The translations under genes were made by a program, and so were the position numbers. From Tubulanus polymorphus (taxonomy: Eukaryota > Nemertea > Palaeonemertea > Tubulaniformes > Tubulanidae), in contig NC_134028.1 in assembly GCF_964204645.1 (NCBI RefSeq), positions 13,817,263 to 13,877,262 of the forward strand: a stretch of 60,000 nt of DNA. Reading direction: 5' to 3'. The stretch's first letter is position 1, and each line of letters starts with the position of its first letter. Of this stretch, positions 54,326 through 60,000 are shown piece by piece. Under the pieces are notes generated by a model. The model ran no database searches, had not been told where the DNA came from, and was given only the letters and a program-made list of their open reading frames with translations.

Positions 54326-56815
54326 CGATTGAACCGGGTGGCAAACAGATCCAGCAGCGGATTGCCAAACATGTCTCAAACTCGATCGGCTACTTCTTGG
54401 TGGAGAACCCATTCTGTCGCAATAGCCTGACCTCGACGAGAAAGAGCATCGGCCATCACGTTCCTTTTCCCTGCTAAATGTGCCACAGTCAGGGACACGG
54501 CCTTTTTCTGGCACCAAAGAAGAATTTTGACCGACAGATCCGTGAGGATTTCTGAGTGAGTGCCCCCTTGATTCTGAAGGTAAGCCCTCACTGTTGAATT
54601 GTCTGTGGCTAACCAAACGTGGTGGCCCTCCACTCTCATATGAAAGAACTTCAGGGCCTTCCACACGGCCAGCTTTGCCAGGATATTTATGTGGTTGGTG
54701 GCCTCGTAGCTCCGGGCTTAGATCGGTTGGAGGTAAGGGAATCAAGGTCTCCCAGTTGCCCTTCGACTGAGACCAGAAGACCTTCCAATATTGTTGCAAG
54801 CGCCTGCTTCTGAGGCGGCCTAAGGGCACCACCGGACCCATGGAGCTGATGGAGCCTAGAGGCCGTGATCAGTAACGAGCTGTTCTCGGGGTTGTGGACA
54901 CTCCCGCTACAGCTTCTTGAAGTTTGGCTACTCGAGCCATAGACGGAAAGACTTTGCCGATTCGGAGATCGAAGTCCATGCCGAGATAAGTGAACTGTTA
55001 GGCCGGCGTCAACTGAGATTTTTCCCTGTTTACGCGGAACCCTAGCTGATGGACTAAGTCCAAGACTGAGGTCATTGCCTCCCGACGTTCTTGAGCAGAG
55101 TTCGCGACTATTAACCAGTCGTCGAGGTAAACGAACAATCGAACACCCCTTGACTGAAGTACCCCTTGAACACCCCTTGACTGAAATCGTCGAGATTTTG
55201 GGTGAATTGGAACCTGAAAGTAAGCATCTTACAGGTCCAATGAAGCCGCCCATTGACCCGGACGGAGCCCTTAAATCACGTCCTTGGGTTTGGTCATCCG
55301 GAACCTTGGAATGTCTAGGTGCCGATTGAGGGATGACAGATCTATCACCGTTCGTTGACCCCCTATGGCCTTTGGTACCATGAATATTCGAGAACCAGCC
55401 GGGAGAAGTTTCGTTGCAAACTGGTTCTATCGCTCCCTTCTCGGCCAATTCCTTGAGAGCCAGAGAGATTAAAGCCTCCTGACCTGGTTTTGGCCGCATG
55501 TCGGGAGGTGACCTCGTCAGGCGCGGTCGCCTTAGGAAACGGAGACGGTAGCCACGAGAGACGACCTGGGAGGGTCAACAGTCTCCGAAAAGGTCGGACC
55601 AGTGGGTTGCCGCCTGCTGCAGACAACCTCCCACTGGTCCCGAGAATTCATTTCGAGTTTTTCCGAAAGGAAGAGCCCCTTTTTGGAGCCTTCCCCTTGC
55701 CTCGATACGAACCGGAACTGTACTGACGAGGCTGAATTTGAGTTGGTCCTGTTTGCGTCCGTGCCGAACCTTGCGCCGCCGGCGTCGGACCAGAACGCTT
55801 TTTCTACGGAGTTCGGACGGTGGACTTGGTCTGGACCTCCCGAATCTTCCTCAGCTCGGCGGAAACAGGAGCGCACCAAACGGAGAAGAGACCCGAAGAC
55901 GTCCCCGATGGAGCTCTCAACAAAGCTGGACACCATATCCGGTAGACGAGCTTTGGAACTGGAGTCCATAACTGACTGACGGGAGGCTAACACAAGATTA
56001 GCCTGACCCCGAACCAACAACAGAATTACGTGTGAAACAGACCGAGCCAAAGATTGGATAATCCGGTCCATTCCCTCCAGTTTTAGGGCAACTGACTCTG
56101 GGTCGGAGCCCGCATGAACGGCGGCGAGAGTCTCGCAAAGCTCACCCGTCAACACCTTAAGTGCCATATCCTGAAACGAACCAACCCTGGTAAGATTGTC
56201 CAGGATTGACGTCTTGGCCACCAAACCAGACTTAGGCAAACGAATACCCGACTGTGCTGAAACAGTATCTGGGCTGATCAAAGTATAATCAGCATCCAGG
56301 CAGCTATGACTATGATCCACAGCACCTGGAGTTGCGTAATACGCCGAGCGAAATGCGCCTAAGGTGGCTCGGTTGAACTAAAATATTTCCCAGATATCAT
56401 ACCCCGTTCTGGAGGGGGAAACAAAAACGTTCCAGGGCGACATTCACCCCATAATTGCGTATCTAATCGAGCCCATTCTCTTGAAACCGCTGACGATTCC
56501 CGTAAAACGTTCAGATCGGAAGCCGGAGGGCGAAAAGCTTCCATTGACTCACCGACCAGAGGAGCTGCTGTGGGCTTAGCGCGAGTGTTTGACAAAAAAC
56601 TCACTAATCATCGCTCTAAATGGTATGTCCCCCGCTGGTTCGGATAAAACTGAACGGGTCGGAGATACATTGCGAGCCAGGGAAGTCCCCATCGTATGGG
56701 CCAACCCAAAATTACTCGCGACAGGAACGACCCCAGAAGGAATTGCCGCTTCTGGGACCGGATCCTCATTGAAATCAGACCCTACCCCAGCATCCAGGAA
56801 TTCAGTTTCAGAATG
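54326..56815 (-). pseudogene. DIRS-type retrotransposon: gag, reverse transcriptase and RNase H
   Basis: Reading leftward: gag-like region (about 55532-56815, no close motif), RT with SRIFMVPKAIGG and VIDLSSLNRHL near 55330-55400, catalytic box LFVYLDDWLIVANSAQERRE near 55085-55140, and RNase H LATDNSTVRAYLQNQGG and GKRNVMADALSRRGQ (54376-54666). The final RFNRR at 54326 continues into the recombinase at 29284 when the Polinton is removed. GC content is much higher than in the neighbouring Polinton DNA. A 25-30 bp direct repeat (ACCCCTTGACTGAA) at 55144-55185 disturbs the RT. On the right the element joins the YIYC gene of copy 5. Confidence 0.87.
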
Positions 56816-57000
56816 TTCAAGAGTTTTATTCGATATATTATGAAAAGAATTACATAAACTTACATTTACTAATTTCAAATCTACACAATTCTTAAATTCT
56901 CTTTCTAACTGTACTAGTAAATCACGTGATTTATAATTAGCAAGTCTTCTAGATTCAACAAATATATTCTTTTAATTCAACCATTATTTATAACACAAAA
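56816..57000 (-). pseudogene. YIYC-family virion protein, N-terminal fragment (copy 5)
   Basis: VDSRRLANYKSRDLLVQLER and LKLVNVSLCNSFHNISNKTL match the family start; after EH the sequence changes to GC-rich DIRS DNA at about 56815. The rest of the gene is not in the window. Confidence 0.72.
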
Positions 57001-57053
57001 AAAATTACTTCAAACCATTAAAAATTAATTTTAATAAAATTTTTCCAAAATAA

Positions 57054-57803
57054 ATGGATGAGAAGATAGGATGTGAAATTAGTGGTGAACTTCAAAGAAA
57101 AAAGTAATATGGCTCGACATATGAAAAAACATGATGACAATCATAAACCCCCTAAAATAAACTGCCCAAATTGTAATAAATTTTTCTCAAGAAATTATTT
57201 TTAAAAACATTTAGAGGAGTGTAAAATTAATGACTCAACGGTTAATGTTGATAGTAACAAAAGTAATAATAATTCTGTTGAAGTTGAACCTGAAATTATT
57301 TGGAAAAGACCTTTTCTATTATATGAAAAGAATAATATAAAAGATCATTTCTGTCAGCCTTGTCGAGTAAAATATAGCCCTGAAAATATAGAAGATTGGG
57401 AGAATCATCAATTTCGTAAAGCACATTAAGATAAAATTTCTAATAAATTTGAAACAGAATTCAATGAAAGAAAAAATAATATATTAGATAAAATTAAATA
57501 CGAGAAAACGTTATGAGATAATAAAGAAACACTTGAAAAGTTAAAAAAACAATATGATGAATTAGTAAGAAAAACATATTATTGTAAATATTGCAAATTG
57601 ATTATTACAACAAGTAATTCAAATCTACATAATAGAACAATAAAACATAAAGAAAACGTAAGAAAATACCAAGAACTTAATGAAGATCTATATGATAGAT
57701 ATGATAGAACAAATTGCCCACAATGTATTTATGAGTACTTAAGACAAGAAGATTCTGTGATATTTTGTAATGAATGTGGATGGCAAAAATTATTTATGGG
57801 GTG
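57054..57803 (+). pseudogene. Multi-zinc-finger Polinton protein (copy 5)
   Basis: Start MDEKIGCEI at 57054, with TTTTAATAAAA at 57029-57039, 14 nt upstream. After a frame change near 57090: SNMARHMKKHDDNH, CPNCNKFFSRNYF, CQPCRVKYSPENIEDWENHQ, a Lys/Glu-rich coiled stretch, YYCKYCKLIITTSNSNLHNR and a C-terminal ribbon CPQCIYEYL...FCNECGW ending at 57803. The YYCKYC finger resembles the finger starting the polymerase genes (YYCSTCK). Three in-frame stops. Probably DNA-binding; exact role unknown. Confidence 0.68.
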
Positions 57804-57886
57804 ATGAAAAACTAGAGATATTCTTATAGAACCAAAATTGAAATATCTAGATGAAATTTTTAAGATACTTTCCATGGACGATCTAA

Positions 57887-58310
57887 AATATTCTTTTTCT
57901 TCTAATGTTCCTGGTTCTCTATTATAAATATTACCAATTATCTTATTAAAGGACATATGATCCATTCTTGGGTGAAATCTTTTATGTAATAATTCATCTC
58001 CAATTTTTATATCAGTTGGTTTTATTTCATCACCATTTCGTTTAATTAAACTGTGGTCTTCAGTAACATCTATTAACCCTAATTTAGTTCTAACTCTATA
58101 AAACTTTTTATTTGTTTTATGTCTAATTATATTCTTTAATTTTTTCCATCCATTTCTTGTCCAAACATCCATTAATCCATTTATTTGTATTAATTCTTTT
58201 ACACCATATGAAATATAAAGTTCATTTTGTTTAGGAATAATTTCTGAAATTCTTCTAATTAATATTTGATTGTTGTATTTTAATAATATTGGGGTATCAG
58301 CTGTTACAGA
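57887..58310 (-). pseudogene. Intein N-terminal splicing domain in polymerase motif C (copy 5)
   Basis: Directly follows EILYFD of the polymerase: SVTADTPILLKYNNQILIRR (block A), VWTRNGWKKLKNIIR, and VRTKLGLIDVTEDHSLIKR (block B with the TxxH). Then KPTDIKIGDELL and, near 57890-57960, NKIIGNIYNREPGTLEEK, where copy 2 continues into the endonuclease. Here the sequence changes after about 57887, so endonuclease and C-terminal splice site are lost. The polymerase YxDTDS appears as YFD immediately before the intein. The preserved open frame runs over 140 codons. Confidence 0.85.
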
Positions 58311-60000
58311 ATCAAAATATAATATTTCAATATGTTTTTCCCCAAAAAGTGGTTGTAAAACATTATAATAAATATCATACATTAATAATTTTGATATTTC
58401 TAAAACAATTAAATTTCATTGACGTTCTTTTTAATTTTACTGCTGTTAAATAATCTTCAAATCTTTTATTTGCTAAATGTCTTTAAGGACTTTATTGTTA
58501 ATGTCTCAATCGTTCAGAATTATTTACTAATTCAATATCATTTCTATTTCTAATATTTTCACATGTTTTTCCAAAAAAACTATTATTCATTAATTTAAAA
58601 AAATCTTTTTCAAAATATGTTTTAGATATTGTTCTCTGTTGAGTATTGAAATCTATATATTTTTCTAACCACTTCGATTGATTAAATTCAATATATCTAT
58701 GTACTTTCTTTAATTTCATTCCTTGTTTTAGATACAATTTTAACATTCTATAATGAACAAGATACTTATATTTATTATTTTGTGTTAATATTAATTATTC
58801 TGTAAAAACATGATCTTTCGGTTTTATTTTTTTCTGATATTCACTTAAATAACTATCGTCTACAGCTAAATGTTCTGGGCAATATGGTAAGTTTCTTGTT
58901 TTAAACTTTATGTTATCAGGATATTCTAAATCAACTACAAATAAATAACCAATTGGTGTTGCATCTTTTAAACCCATAATTGCACTTTCCCAATCAGTTT
59001 TATCATCATTTCAACTTCTGTTAATATAAAATTTTTATATGGTTGAGGTTGCCTCATTGCCCAACCATATTAATTATTGGCGTCAATATATAATAATTTA
59101 TATTCATCATTTGCTTTAAAATATCTATCTCCCATAACACCACTAATTCCACCTCTGATTTATTTTTCAAATAATAAAACCATGTCTCGTTCTTTTAATA
59201 AATCTAATTCTACATTTGTATATTTTAAACGACATTGCCAGGTTAAACCAGCAATAACAAAGATCAACATTAAAATGGATTTAAATTAACTCCTCTAAAT
59301 TTTTCAAATATATCAGCCAATATCATAACATCTGATTTTAAGTATAAATCTACTAATTCACCATGATTCTTTATCTTAAAATGATTCCAAATATTCAATG
59401 TTCTATTAAAGACTTCATCTTTCACATACTCCTCTTTTAATTGATCATAAAATTGTTCTTTTAATAATTATTTTACATTAAAATCATTGTGTGTTTTATA
59501 AAATGAATAAGGAATTGCACCTTTATATCTCAATAATTTAAAATCTTGTTCATTTGGATAATAATGTCGAGTTATTAAAAAATCATTACCAAATAAATTA
59601 TCAACGTTTTGGTAAATTATCTAATGAACTTGCTAAAAATGTATAAGAATCTAAAAATCTAATGCAACCAAATTGAAATGAAATATAATTTTCAGATGTT
59701 TTAGCTAATAGTTTAAAATCATATTTTCTTACATTTAAATCATTTATAGCATTATATTCTTCTATTTCTTGATTAATTGCGCCTAATTTTCCTGATAATT
59801 ATTTTATAAATAGATGAGTATCATAACCTGATAAATTATGAAATAATATTGGTACGAAATTAACTTTCTTAGCTTGTAAATTGCAATCTTCATAAGCAGC
59901 TCCACGATATTTTGAATTTAAATGATCATGATATTTAACTTTTTTATCAAATGAATAAAAACACACAGTAACAACAATGAGTTGCGTAATTAAAATCAAT
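58311..60000 (-). pseudogene. Polinton DNA polymerase, intein-bearing lineage (copy 5, runs off the right edge)
   Basis: From the right edge: endonuclease-VII-like remnant YHDHLNSKYRGAAYEDCNLQ (59870-59940), FHLSGYD-type sequence, RFLDSYTFLASSLDNL-like region near 59620-59670, WAMRQPQPYKNFI near 59020-59070 (motif A region), KLYLKQGMKLKKVHRYIEFN (58680-58746), motif B MNNSFFGKT near 58570-58595 and EILYFD before the intein. Sequence differs noticeably from copies 1, 4 and the 25-kb element, so it is a separate subfamily. Stops and frameshifts throughout. Confidence 0.86.

Overview
The window is a piece of an A+T-rich animal genome, most likely an invertebrate. Part of one ordinary host gene is visible: a dual-oxidase (Duox)-like gene with canonical GT/AG introns on the minus strand (exons between 13931 and 15479). 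Nearly everything else is transposable elements, dominated by at least five Polinton/Maverick copies (large virus-like DNA transposons) in different states of decay. Stops and frameshifts are common and fall at different residues in different copies, so most genes are pseudogenes under the standard code.

The best-defined element is a 25-kb Polinton at 29285-54319. It sits in a DIRS-type tyrosine-recombinase retrotransposon and is bounded by a 6-bp target duplication (CACCTC at 29279-29284 and 54320-54325). Its layout is: terminal palindrome, a gene lying wholly inside the terminal inverted repeat (TIR), a rightward cluster of virion-type genes (YIYC protein, small membrane proteins, coiled-coil protein, double jelly-roll major capsid protein, zinc-finger protein), a TACGTA repeat block, then a leftward cluster (packaging ATPase, retroviral-type integrase, two conserved unknowns, HNH nuclease, protein-primed family-B DNA polymerase), and the mirrored TIR gene and palindrome. 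A BEL/Pao retrotransposon (30318-36948) interrupts the YIYC gene. That retrotransposon is itself interrupted by a 3.2-kb mini-Polinton (31155-34399) with its own 6-bp duplication (TACAGG).

The other copies are: copy 1 (1-3885, polymerase, minus); copy 2 (about 3950-10850, flipped, with an intein-bearing polymerase fragment at its left end); copy 3 (15549-19026, left end, next to or inside the Duox gene); copy 4 (19027-28162, minus-strand structural cluster plus polymerase); and copy 5 (56816-60000, interrupted by the DIRS element, polymerase with an intein). The nesting order is therefore copy 5, then DIRS, then the 25-kb Polinton, then BEL/Pao, then the mini-Polinton.

Four things stand out. 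Each Polinton end is a roughly 115-340 bp palindrome whose core is shared but whose outer arms differ by subfamily. Two of the polymerase copies carry an intein at the YxDTDS active site while three others have an empty site. Genes fall into two classes by upstream sequence: polymerase, HNH, TIR-gene and zinc-finger genes have TTTTAATAAAA 13-14 nt before the ATG, while virion genes start directly at a T-tract followed by TAAATAAATG. Finally, TACGTA-rich repeats are shared between the large and mini Polintons. Smaller features include two TTAA-flanked piggyBac-like MITEs, a TA-flanked MITE and a hammerhead-ribozyme-like core typical of Penelope-like elements.
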